This document shows positions 32,174-39,552 of a stretch of 64,000 nt of DNA, one piece after another. The notes under the pieces were generated by a model, which did not search any database, was not told the DNA's origin, and saw only the letters and a list, made by a program, of their open reading frames with translations. This stretch comes from Bacillus_BU sp051233475 (GTDB lineage: Bacteria; Bacillota; Bacilli; Bacillales; Cytobacillaceae). Numbering within the stretch: the first letter of the stretch is position 1; each line of letters starts with the position of its first letter. The stretch covers positions 62,001 through 126,000 of the forward strand of contig NZ_JBKFGH010000013.1 in NCBI RefSeq assembly GCF_051233475.1. The letters run 5' to 3'. The position numbers and the translations under genes were made by a program.

Positions 32174-33151
32174 ATGGCAGATCTATTTACAGATTTAAAA
32201 GCAAAAGTGAATGGTCGGGATGTGAAAATTGTATTTCCTGAAGGACTTGATGAGCGTATTTTAACAGCTGCTGGCAGATTGGCAACTGAGAAAATATTGA
32301 CTCCAATCCTTATTGGAGATATTGCACAGATTCAGGCGAAAGCAGCTGAGCTTAATGTATCAGTGGAAGCTTGTGAAATTTATGATCCAAAGAATTACGC
32401 AGCAATGGATGAGCTGGTAGCGTCCTTTGTGGAACGTCGTAAAGGCAAGGCAACAGAGGAAGATGCTCGCAAAATTCTTCTAGATGAAAATTACTTTGGA
32501 ACTATGTTAGTACATACGAATAAGGCGGATGGTCTTGTCAGCGGTGCGATCCATTCAACAGCGGATACAGTTCGCCCGGCATTGCAAATCATTAAAACGA
32601 AGCAAGGTGTTTCAAAAACATCTGGCGTGTTTATTATGGTTCGCGGTGAGGAGAAGTATGTGTTTGCAGATTGCGCAATCAACATTGCTCCGGACAGCAA
32701 TGATCTTGCTGAAATTGCCGTAGAAAGTGCAAAGACTGCAGTGATGTTTGATTTAGAACCACGCGTAGCGATGCTAAGCTTCTCTACAAAGGGCTCTGCG
32801 AAATCTCCGGAAACAGAAAAGGTTTCAGCGGCGTTGGAACTGGCAAAAGAACGTGACCCACAGCTCATCATTGACGGAGAATTCCAATTTGATGCGGCAT
32901 TTGTTCCTTCGGTTGCTAAGTCTAAGGCACCAGGTTCTGTGTTACAAGGTGATGCAAATGTATTTGTTTTTCCAAGCTTGGAAGCTGGCAACATCGGCTA
33001 TAAAATTGCCCAGCGCTTAGGTAATTTTGAAGCGGTTGGTCCGATTTTACAAGGCTTAAACCACCCTGTTAACGACTTATCCCGCGGCTGTAATGCTGAG
33101 GATGTTTATAAGTTAGCGTTGATTACGGCTGGACAGGCGTTAAATCAATAA
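32174..33151 (+). CDS. pta: Phosphate acetyltransferase
   Basis: Interconverts acetyl-CoA and acetyl phosphate; with acetate kinase it drives overflow acetate formation and ATP synthesis. 325 residues, the short (class I) Pta without the DRTGG domain. Family blocks: IVFPEGLDERIL, GTMLVHTNKADGLVSGAIHSTADTVRPALQII, FADCAINIAPDSNDLAEIA, FSTKGSAKSP and VFVFPSLEAGNIGYKIAQRL. AAGGAGG is seven bases before the ATG. Confidence 0.95.
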   Translation: MADLFTDLKAKVNGRDVKIVFPEGLDERILTAAGRLATEKILTPILIGDIAQIQAKAAELNVSVEACEIYDPKNYAAMDELVASFVERRKGKATEEDARKILLDENYFGTMLVHTNKADGLVSGAIHSTADTVRPALQIIKTKQGVSKTSGVFIMVRGEEKYVFADCAINIAPDSNDLAEIAVESAKTAVMFDLEPRVAMLSFSTKGSAKSPETEKVSAALELAKERDPQLIIDGEFQFDAAFVPSVAKSKAPGSVLQGDANVFVFPSLEAGNIGYKIAQRLGNFEAVGPILQGLNHPVNDLSRGCNAEDVYKLALITAGQALNQ

Positions 33152-33161
33152 TAGGTTTTAT

Positions 33162-33191
33162 GAGCTGGTCTTTAGGGGCTGGCTCTTTTTT
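33162..33191 (+). terminator. Terminator of pta
   Basis: GAGCTGGTC pairs with GGCTGGCTC (several G-T pairs) and is followed by T6. Confidence 0.72.
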
Positions 33192-33251
33192 GTGGTTTTC
33201 GAGAATGGAACCTTTTTATTAGTTTTGTATATATGTGACAATGTCCACATT

Positions 33252-33345
33252 GGCTCATAAAATCCTGAGATGGGCTCATAAATTTATTAAAACGGCTCAT
33301 AAAATCCCGAAAACGACTCATAAACTTGCCAAAACGGCTCATAAA
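33252..33345. repeat. Five-unit 21-bp-phased array, word GGCTCATAAA
   Basis: GGCTCATAAA starts at 33252, 33273, 33294, 33315 (GACTCATAAA) and 33336, exactly 21 bp apart each time, while the 11 bp between them vary. It lies between pta and lipL. A minus-strand frame through it gives a heptapeptide repeat but has no RBS and is not taken as a gene. Confidence 0.85.
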
Positions 33346-33408
33346 CGAACAAACCACCCCCAATATGGTATAATATCTTAAAATTTTTTATCAAAAAGGA
33401 GCAAAATC

Positions 33409-34251
33409 ATGAATGAAGCTCTTAGTTTATTGAGCCAAGCCCAGTGGCGGATTATCGATCAATCCGGGTTAGGCGTTCATTTTGATGCATTGCAGTCCTT
33501 TGGAATGGACGATACGCTGTGCAACTCTGTCGGGTCAAAAACAGCGCCGGCCACGGCTCGCGCATGGGTCCACCATCAAACAGTCGTGCTTGGCATTCAG
33601 GATACGAAGCTCCCCTTTTTAGCGGACGGGCTCAAGTATCTTGAGGAACAGGGCTATCACTTTATCGTGAGAAATTCTGGCGGATTAGCTGTCGTTCTCG
33701 ATGAAGGAGTCCTAAATTTAACATTGGTCTTTCCTGAGGCAGAAAAAGGAATTGATATAAATCGAGGTTATGAGGCAATGTGGCTGTTAATCAAGCGGAT
33801 GTTTGCTGATTTTCCTCATGAAATTGAAGCCCGCGAAATCAGCGCATCATATTGTCCTGGAAGCTACGATTTAAGCATAAACGGGAAAAAGTTTGCAGGG
33901 ATATCGCAGCGCCGCCTGCGAAACGGGGTTGCCGTTCAAATCTATTTGTGTGTAACAGACAGCGGTGCGAAACGAGCTGAGCTGATTAAGGGGTTTTATG
34001 ACCGAGCAACGCAAGGTGTGCAGACAAAGTTTAAATACCCTGATATTAATCCGGAAGTAATGGCTTCTCTATCAGAGTTATTCGGTACGCAACTAAGTGT
34101 CTCCGATGTCATGTTACGATTTTTAAAAACAATAAAGGAAACCGGAGGACATATTTATTCCGGGCAGCTGACAGTCGAGGAAACTCCGCTGTTTGCCGAT
34201 TATTATCAGCGCGTGGTTGAACGAAACGAGAAAATGCTGCAGGAGAGCTAG
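33409..34251 (+). CDS. lipL: Octanoyl-[GcvH]:protein N-octanoyltransferase LipL
   Basis: Moves octanoyl groups from GcvH to E2 subunits in the Gram-positive lipoate route. 280 residues of the LplA/BirA fold. The substrate loop is VRNSGGLAVVLDEGVLNLTL and the acyl-thioester cysteine is Cys149 in ASYCPGSYDLSINGKKFAGI, matching Cys150 of B. subtilis LipL (YwfL). AAAAAGGAG lies before the ATG. Position after pta is conserved. Confidence 0.93.
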   Translation: MNEALSLLSQAQWRIIDQSGLGVHFDALQSFGMDDTLCNSVGSKTAPATARAWVHHQTVVLGIQDTKLPFLADGLKYLEEQGYHFIVRNSGGLAVVLDEGVLNLTLVFPEAEKGIDINRGYEAMWLLIKRMFADFPHEIEAREISASYCPGSYDLSINGKKFAGISQRRLRNGVAVQIYLCVTDSGAKRAELIKGFYDRATQGVQTKFKYPDINPEVMASLSELFGTQLSVSDVMLRFLKTIKETGGHIYSGQLTVEETPLFADYYQRVVERNEKMLQES

Positions 34252-34288
34252 AAGCCCCCGCGAATCAAAGACTTATAAAACCGATTAG

Positions 34289-34323
34289 AAAAAGCCGCTC
34301 CATGATGGATGCGGCTTTTTTTA
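34289..34323. terminator. Bidirectional terminator between lipL and the RsfA-like gene
   Basis: AAAAGCCGC / GCGGCTTTT stem with an inner CCAT/ATGG pair and T7 on plus. Confidence 0.87.
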
Positions 34324-34348
34324 AAATAGATGCGTTGCCAATTCTCCC

Positions 34349-35107
34349 TTATTCCGCAACTTTTTCAAGATTGCCGTTTCGGTCCATCTTAAAGGTTGTC
34401 TGCGGACGATCTTCTTCCTCGAACAGAACTAGCTTTCTTGCTCTGTTCATAATTTTCATTAAGGTTTCATAGTCTTCTTGGATCGTTTCCGTATCCTGTT
34501 CAAGATGGTTTATTTTTGCTTGCAGCTCTTGATTATGTTTCTTTAAATCAGCCAGTTCACGTTTCAATCTTTCATTCTCACTTTTTAAAATATCAACATG
34601 AAGATTGGAATGATTTAAGTTTTGTAAATACGAAATGATTGTCTCTATTGACATGCCGCCCGTTTGCGAGATGGTTACTGAACTTGAAGCAGTTTTCGGG
34701 ATGGTTACCGAACTTGAAGCTGGTGTAACCGCAATAGCTGGCATTGGGTTTAACTCCTCTGCAAATTCCTCTTCGCTAGGATTAGGGGCTGTAATCATGG
34801 TTGGTTCAAAGTCACTAACCTGAACAACAGGTGGTGTATAAAGAAGCTTTTTCTTTCCACCTTGGTCCTTTCCTAGTACTCTTTGTCGTTGTTTTCGTTG
34901 CTTTTTAGCTAAATCCAGAGCTTTTTCATATTGATGGCGGACAACAGCGTTCCAGCGGAAACCGCATGCGGCAGATGTTCTGTTAAGCTTATCGCCAACC
35001 TCTTCAAAGGCGTTCAACTGAGTGCTGCCTTCCCTAACATGCCTTAACACGGTTTCTGCCAGCAATAAATCGTTCTCCTCCGTCCATGCGTCTTGACGTA
35101 CTTTCAT
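34349..35107 (-). CDS. RsfA-family transcription factor
   Basis: 252 residues. The N-terminal Myb/SANT-like domain (about 1-60) reads RQDAWTEENDLLLAETVLRH then QLNAFEEVGDKLNRTSAACGFRWN. The C-terminal third (about 165-235) is a heptad-rich coiled coil. In B. subtilis RsfA is a forespore sigma-F regulator, and this gene's position beside lipL matches the paralogue YwfN; which of the two roles applies cannot be told. Start ATG at 35107; a TTG at 35122 is less likely. Confidence 0.87.
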   Translation of the reverse strand: MKVRQDAWTEENDLLLAETVLRHVREGSTQLNAFEEVGDKLNRTSAACGFRWNAVVRHQYEKALDLAKKQRKQRQRVLGKDQGGKKKLLYTPPVVQVSDFEPTMITAPNPSEEEFAEELNPMPAIAVTPASSSVTIPKTASSSVTISQTGGMSIETIISYLQNLNHSNLHVDILKSENERLKRELADLKKHNQELQAKINHLEQDTETIQEDYETLMKIMNRARKLVLFEEEDRPQTTFKMDRNGNLEKVAE

Positions 35108-35382
35108 TTCCTCAACTCCCAAATCAAATGATTGAATTTTACAATTGTAGTCCTATCATTCCCTGTTATTTCAAGTTTTATACAAAAGTAATGCAAGGAT
35201 AATAGATTTTTGCATATTTTACTATTCTGTTTGTAAGTTAATCCCGTTTAGGATGAATGAAAGTTTCAACTTGCATTAGACAGAGAGAAACTGTAAAATA
35301 CGCTTAGTATTAAGACTGAAACATTTATCACTGGAAAAAATATAAAAGTTAAAATATAGATCGGAGAAAGGGTTGTCCAATA
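35108..35382. other. Divergent intergenic region
   Basis: About 275 bp of A/T-rich sequence between the RsfA-like gene and the DUF1450 gene. No repeat, known regulatory site or coding potential was recognised. Confidence 0.5.
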
Positions 35383-35604
35383 ATGGCAAACGAATTTAGA
35401 GTTTGCGACGACTGTCAGGGTGTTAATTTAAAAACACTCCTGCCCCGTTTAAAGCAAATCGATCCTGAAGCGAAAATAGAAATTGGCTGCCAATCCTATT
35501 GTGGGCCAGGCCGCAAAAAAACATTCGCCTTCGTGAACAATCGGCCACTTGCCGCTTTAACCGAAGATGAATTGATTGAAAAGATCATAAAAAAGGTCAA
35601 ATAA
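35383..35604 (+). CDS. DUF1450 family protein (YuzB-like)
   Basis: 73 residues. DUF1450 motifs are VCDDCQGVN at the N-terminus and GCQSYCGPGRKKTFAFVNNRP, giving four cysteines in a thioredoxin-like ferredoxin fold. Whether a cluster is bound is unknown. RBS GGAGAAAGG precedes the ATG. Its stop lies inside the 5' edge of the following terminator. Confidence 0.82.
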   Translation: MANEFRVCDDCQGVNLKTLLPRLKQIDPEAKIEIGCQSYCGPGRKKTFAFVNNRPLAALTEDELIEKIIKKVK

Positions 35605-35644
35605 AAATCACCTTCGATTCTCATCCTAGGTGATTTTTATTTTT
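35604..35644 (+). terminator. Terminator after the DUF1450 gene
   Basis: AAAATCACCT / AGGTGATTTT stem, 14-base loop, followed by TATTTTT. Confidence 0.87.
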
Positions 35645-35747
35645 CAATAATACTGAAAAATGTTCACTGAATCGCTCGTGAATTGAAATAAAAAACGGGC
35701 TATAATAGATACATGTATGCAAGGAATACGATGAAAAGGGGAAACTA

Positions 35748-37046
35748 ATGGAATATGCGGCGGAGAAATTAAATGAGGAAAAAGTATTTAAAGATCCCGT
35801 TCACCGCTATGTTCACGTTCGGGACAAAGTGATTTGGGACCTGATTGGCACAAAGGAATTTCAACGGCTGCGCAGAATTAAGCAGCTGGGGACGACATTT
35901 TTAACCTTCCACGGTGCCGAACACAGTCGCTTTAATCACTCGTTAGGGGTATACGAAATTATTAGAAGGATCATTGATAATGTGTTTGAAGGGCGTCCGG
36001 AGTGGGATCAAAGTGAAAGATTGCTATCCTTATGTGCCGCCTTGCTCCATGATTTGGGCCACGGTCCGTTCTCACACTCTTTTGAAAAAGTATTTGATTT
36101 TGATCATGAGGAATTTACTCAAGCCATCATTTTAGGGCGTACCGAAGTAAATCAAGTGTTAACGAAAGTTAGTCCTGATTTTCCGACAAAAGTGGCTGAA
36201 GTGATAGCGAAAACGTATTCTAGTAAGCTGGTTGTCAGCTTAATCTCCAGTCAAATTGATGCGGACCGAATGGATTACTTGCAGCGCGATGCGTATTTTA
36301 CTGGGGTTAGCTATGGTCATTTTGATATGGAGCGGATTTTGCGGGTGATGCGGCCGCGTGAAGATCAGGTTGTCATCAAACATAGCGGTATGCATGCGGT
36401 TGAAGACTACATAATGAGCCGCTACCAAATGTATTGGCAAGTTTATTTCCATCCGGTTACCCGAAGTGCAGAAGTGATCTTAACGAAAATCCTGCATCGA
36501 GCTAAATATCTCTATGAAAACAAGTATGCTTTTCAATTTGATCCGGTGCACTTTTCTTCTTTCTTTGAAAATAAAGTTAAGTTAGAAGACTATTTAAAAT
36601 TAGACGAAGCGGTGATCCTTTATTATTTCCAATTATGGGAGGATGAAGAGGATCCAATTTTGCGAGACTTGTCGCGTCGCTTTTTGAATCGTAATTTATT
36701 TAAATATGTAGAATTTGATCCAGCTAAGGAATATCGCAAGCTTGCTGAATTATCAGCCCTTTTTAAAAAGGCTGGTCTTGATCCGGACTATTATTTGGTT
36801 GTTGATTCCTCTTCCGATTTACCGTATGATTTTTATCGGCCTGGTGAGGAAGAAGAACGACTGCCAATCCACCTGCTTATGAAAAACGGGGAGCTGCGCG
36901 AGCTGTCACGGGAATCTGACATAGTCGATGCCATTTCCGGGAAAAGACGCACGGACCATAAGCTCTATTACCCAGCTGATTTCATTGAAGATCTTTCATC
37001 GAAGAAAAATGTCAAAAAGCAAATTCGAGAGCTGTTAGAGCAGTGA
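35748..37046 (+). CDS. ywfO: HD-domain phosphohydrolase YwfO
   Basis: 432 residues, as long as B. subtilis YwfO. The HD metal site is spread over EHSRFNHSLGVYEI, LCAALLHDLGHGPFSHSFE and QIDADRMDYLQRDA. The family contains dNTP triphosphohydrolases of the SAMHD1 type and relatives acting on other nucleotides; the substrate is not shown by sequence. It is followed by ywgA with a 76-bp gap. Confidence 0.92.
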   Translation: MEYAAEKLNEEKVFKDPVHRYVHVRDKVIWDLIGTKEFQRLRRIKQLGTTFLTFHGAEHSRFNHSLGVYEIIRRIIDNVFEGRPEWDQSERLLSLCAALLHDLGHGPFSHSFEKVFDFDHEEFTQAIILGRTEVNQVLTKVSPDFPTKVAEVIAKTYSSKLVVSLISSQIDADRMDYLQRDAYFTGVSYGHFDMERILRVMRPREDQVVIKHSGMHAVEDYIMSRYQMYWQVYFHPVTRSAEVILTKILHRAKYLYENKYAFQFDPVHFSSFFENKVKLEDYLKLDEAVILYYFQLWEDEEDPILRDLSRRFLNRNLFKYVEFDPAKEYRKLAELSALFKKAGLDPDYYLVVDSSSDLPYDFYRPGEEEERLPIHLLMKNGELRELSRESDIVDAISGKRRTDHKLYYPADFIEDLSSKKNVKKQIRELLEQ

Positions 37047-37122
37047 TCACGATAGATAAGGTAATAGATCATACATGCATTTTTGTTAATACTCCACTAG
37101 GAAAAATAGGAGCTGACTTGTT

Positions 37123-37629
37123 TTGTTAAAAGACCATGCGAAAATAGTCAACGCGATTGCCGTGTCCGGAGAAATTACCGGCCGGAAGAAATTGCAAAAG
37201 ATGATTTATATTGCGAAAAAAATCTCGTTTCCTTTTCAAGAACGCTTCCAGTTTCATTTTTATGGTCCCTATTCCGAGGAGCTGACGTTAAGGATTGAGG
37301 AGCTTTGCAATATGGGCTTTGTTAATGAAATAAAAGAGAATAAAGGCGGTTATTCCCAATACCGCTATGAGCTGACGGATACCGGAAAAGAGTTTTTGAG
37401 TGTAAATGAAGTCGATATGCCGGCGCTTCCGGAATGCCTTGTTGATATGAACGGTCAGAATGCTAGATTTCTTGAGCTCGTTTCGACTGTTTTATATTTT
37501 AATAATCTTCCAAAGGAAGAGGTACAGGAAAAGGTGTTTACACTGAAAAGCAATCAACGTTACACGCTTGAAGAAATCGACGAAGCCTATGCCTATATTG
37601 ATGCATTAAAAGAAAAAGCTAAGCACTAG
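37123..37629 (+). CDS. ywgA: YwgA family protein
   Basis: 168 residues. The N-terminal part resembles a winged helix (ITGRKKLQKMIYIAKKISF, FHFYGPYSEELTLRIEELCNMGFV, YRYELTDTGKEF), which suggests DNA or protein binding. No function is established. The start is TTG at 37123 with AGGAGCTG upstream; no ATG is available near the N-terminus. The stop codon is inside the following hairpin. Confidence 0.82.
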   Translation: MLKDHAKIVNAIAVSGEITGRKKLQKMIYIAKKISFPFQERFQFHFYGPYSEELTLRIEELCNMGFVNEIKENKGGYSQYRYELTDTGKEFLSVNEVDMPALPECLVDMNGQNARFLELVSTVLYFNNLPKEEVQEKVFTLKSNQRYTLEEIDEAYAYIDALKEKAKH

Positions 37630-37646
37630 TGCTTAGCTTTCTTTAT
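37615..37646. terminator. Palindromic terminator between ywgA and ywhB
   Basis: AAAGCTAAGCACTAGTGCTTAGCTTT is broken here into arms AAAGCTAAGCAC and GTGCTTAGCTTT around CTAG-like centre; T-rich tail on plus. The genes converge. Confidence 0.8.
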
Positions 37647-37654
37647 TGCAAATA

Positions 37655-37840
37655 TTACTTGTCGCTTAGGCGAACCCCAGCAACAGCGTAGTGATTTTTA
37701 GGCATTTCTTCAATAAATACAACAATATTTTCTTTAGGAGCTCCAGCAGTTTCACTTACAGCTTCAGTTACTTTTTCAACTAAGGCCTTTTTCTGTTCTT
37801 CAGTGCGGCCTTCTAACATTTTTACCGTTACGTATGGCAT
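37655..37840 (-). CDS. ywhB: 4-oxalocrotonate tautomerase family protein
   Basis: 61 residues. After removal of Met the N-terminal residue is the catalytic proline (PYVTVKMLEGRTEEQK), the hallmark of the family, which acts as a hexamer. C-terminal VVFIEEMPKNHYAVAGVRLSD is conserved. The physiological substrate of YwhB proteins is not known. AAGGAGG precedes the ATG. Confidence 0.92.
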   Translation of the reverse strand: MPYVTVKMLEGRTEEQKKALVEKVTEAVSETAGAPKENIVVFIEEMPKNHYAVAGVRLSDK

Positions 37841-38075
37841 ATGTAGTTCCTCCTTTTTCTATTGTCGTAAGTAGTTTTTCATATTTTCTATCATAAAGCA
37901 AGAGCCTATCCATCATTTTTCACATTCTGTCTTGTTTCATGTATACTTTTAGTGAGCCTTGTAATCATTATTAGTGGAATACGTATAGTAGTAATGAGAG
38001 AAACTTACAGCTAATCAAAAAAGGTCGGCTAAAACAACATGAAATAGTATGCTTTAAATAGATTTATTTTTTATC
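37841..38075. other. Intergenic stretch upstream of the ywhC repeat
   Basis: A/T-rich divergent region between ywhB and ywhC. Apart from the ywhB ribosome-binding site nothing was recognised until the repeat begins at 38076. Confidence 0.5.
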
Positions 38076-38195
38076 AAGGCTGTGTTAAAGCTCAGTGTGA
38101 TTTTTTTACACAATGTTGATTGGAGCGGAAGGCGCCCGCCCCGCGGAAAGCAAGCGCCTCTCGCGGAAATCAACAGTCAAGTTTAACACAGCCTT
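38076..38195. repeat. Family-1 dyad repeat, copy C, with perfect outer shell and deleted core
   Basis: Outer arms AAGGCTGTGTTAAA (38076-38089) and TTTAACACAGCCTT (38182-38195) are perfect reverse complements. Inside, 38114-38175 carries the element ends (TGTTGATTGGAGCGGAAGGCG and CGGAAATCAACA) with most of the 129-bp core missing. It ends five bases before the ywhC ribosome-binding site. Confidence 0.85.
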
Positions 38196-38215
38196 TATCA
38201 AAAGGAGTTGAGGGA

Positions 38216-38881
38216 GTGGACCAGTTCGCTCAGTTTTTAAGATATTCAATACAGGATCTGCCTTATGTTATCATCACCTTAATGGTTGCCTTTACGGTGC
38301 ACGAGTTTGCCCATGCTTTTGTGGCCTATAAGTTTGGTGATTCAACGGCGAAGAATCAGGGGAGATTAACCTTGAACCCTATGAAACATTTGGACCCGAT
38401 TGGGACGCTGTTGATTTTTATTGCTGGTTTTGGCTGGGCACGACCGGTGCCAGTTAACCGCTTTTTCTTTAAAAATCCGCGGCTGGCTGGAATATCCGTT
38501 TCCATTGCCGGACCACTTAGTAATTTAGTGATGGCAATGCTCGGCTTTTTGACATGGTACGCCTCCGTCAGAGCAGGATTAGCGGAGGGAACGCTAATGA
38601 ATCTACAAGATTTTCTAAATATCTTTATACAATTAAACCTCGTGTTGTTTGTGTTTAATTTATTGCCATTCCCGCCATTGGATGGGTATCGAATTGTCGA
38701 GGATTTAGTTCCAAAGCATATCCGACCACGGCTGACACAATATGAATCCTATGGCGCGCTTATATTTTTAATTTTGGTAATCACACCGCTTGACCAATAC
38801 ACGATTCATCCAATCATGAATTCGGTCATTCCATTTATTGCAGATGGGTTTAATCAGTTCTTTTCACAGTTGCTAATGTAA
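38216..38881 (+). CDS. ywhC: Site-2 protease (M50) family membrane protein YwhC
   Basis: 221 residues, five to six membrane segments. The zinc motif is HEFAHAF (about residues 32-38) and the second metal ligand is in FPPLDGYRI. Such proteases cut within membranes; the substrate of YwhC is unknown. Start is GTG at 38216 with AAAGGAG eight bases upstream. A longer frame reaching back to 38120 runs through the repeat element and is rejected. The 221-residue form matches the usual family length. Confidence 0.87.
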   Translation: MDQFAQFLRYSIQDLPYVIITLMVAFTVHEFAHAFVAYKFGDSTAKNQGRLTLNPMKHLDPIGTLLIFIAGFGWARPVPVNRFFFKNPRLAGISVSIAGPLSNLVMAMLGFLTWYASVRAGLAEGTLMNLQDFLNIFIQLNLVLFVFNLLPFPPLDGYRIVEDLVPKHIRPRLTQYESYGALIFLILVITPLDQYTIHPIMNSVIPFIADGFNQFFSQLLM

Positions 38882-38900
38882 AAGTTAAGGGGGTATAAGA

Positions 38901-39410
38901 ATGGAAGAAAAGAAAAAGAAGCCAATTGGCTTTAACATTATTAAAAATGATCCGACTGAAGGTCATGGAGGGTACGGGGCTGGAACACTCAGCCTGGATA
39001 ATATTTCACCGGTTATCATTGATGTCGATGCCGGAGTGGCCGAGGTTGATGTCGGCGCGATGCATGCCCGAAGCGTTGTTGAAAAGGGGATTAAATTTCT
39101 GCCGAACCGTGACGAAGTGCCAAATGGCAAGCCGTATTGGCTCGTTTGGGTAACGATTGACCGCAAGGAAGAAGGGCCTTATTACGCTGGGGTGACAGCC
39201 TGTGAAATGACCGTTGACCGCGAAATCCGCCGCGGCTATAAATCATTGCCTGAGCATGTCAACCGGATGGATAAATCATTAAAGCGCCAGATTATTGTTG
39301 ATCATATGGACCCAAAATCAAAGCAAATATTAACGGACTATTTGCAAAATCATAATTTGAAAATGTGGGAGCTATCCTCACAACAATTAAGAGATGATTT
39401 AACAGTTTGA
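38901..39410 (+). CDS. ywhD: YwhD family protein
   Basis: 169 residues, soluble, mixed alpha/beta, no known catalytic motif. Recognised by its position after ywhC and the family pattern IGFNIIKNDPTEGHGGYGAGTL at the start and PYYAGVTACEMTVDREIRRGYKSL in the middle, ending NHNLKMWELSS. No function is known. AAGGGGG precedes the ATG. Confidence 0.85.
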   Translation: MEEKKKKPIGFNIIKNDPTEGHGGYGAGTLSLDNISPVIIDVDAGVAEVDVGAMHARSVVEKGIKFLPNRDEVPNGKPYWLVWVTIDRKEEGPYYAGVTACEMTVDREIRRGYKSLPEHVNRMDKSLKRQIIVDHMDPKSKQILTDYLQNHNLKMWELSSQQLRDDLTV

Positions 39411-39496
39411 AAATTTTTTTAATTAATATCTTGCAGGTTTTGGATAAAAATTGTAAACTAGTGACGAACGTTACGAGAAAATGAAGCTAGGACACG

Positions 39497-39526
39497 AAAA
39501 ACCCCGGATTATTTCCGGGGTTTTTT
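39497..39526. terminator. Terminator between ywhD and pbpG
   Basis: AAAACCCCGGA / TCCGGGGTTTT stem, five-base loop, T6 on plus. The genes converge. Confidence 0.9.
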
Positions 39527-39552
39527 GTTGGGAAAAGCGAGCTGGCTCTAGA

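Noticed and set aside
33235..33250. TGTGA-N6-CCACA as a Crp/Fnr site after pta
   Set aside because: Imperfect and next to the pta terminator with no promoter for lipL at suitable distance.
33252..33345. CRISPR array
   Set aside because: Words are 10 bp with 11-bp gaps, far too short, and no cas gene is present.
33172..33363. Minus-strand frame with FMSRF heptapeptide repeats
   Set aside because: It is the 21-bp array read in frame; no RBS, overlaps the pta terminator.
38120..38215. N-terminal extension of YwhC
   Set aside because: Encoded by the dyad repeat; GTG at 38216 has the RBS and gives the normal family length.
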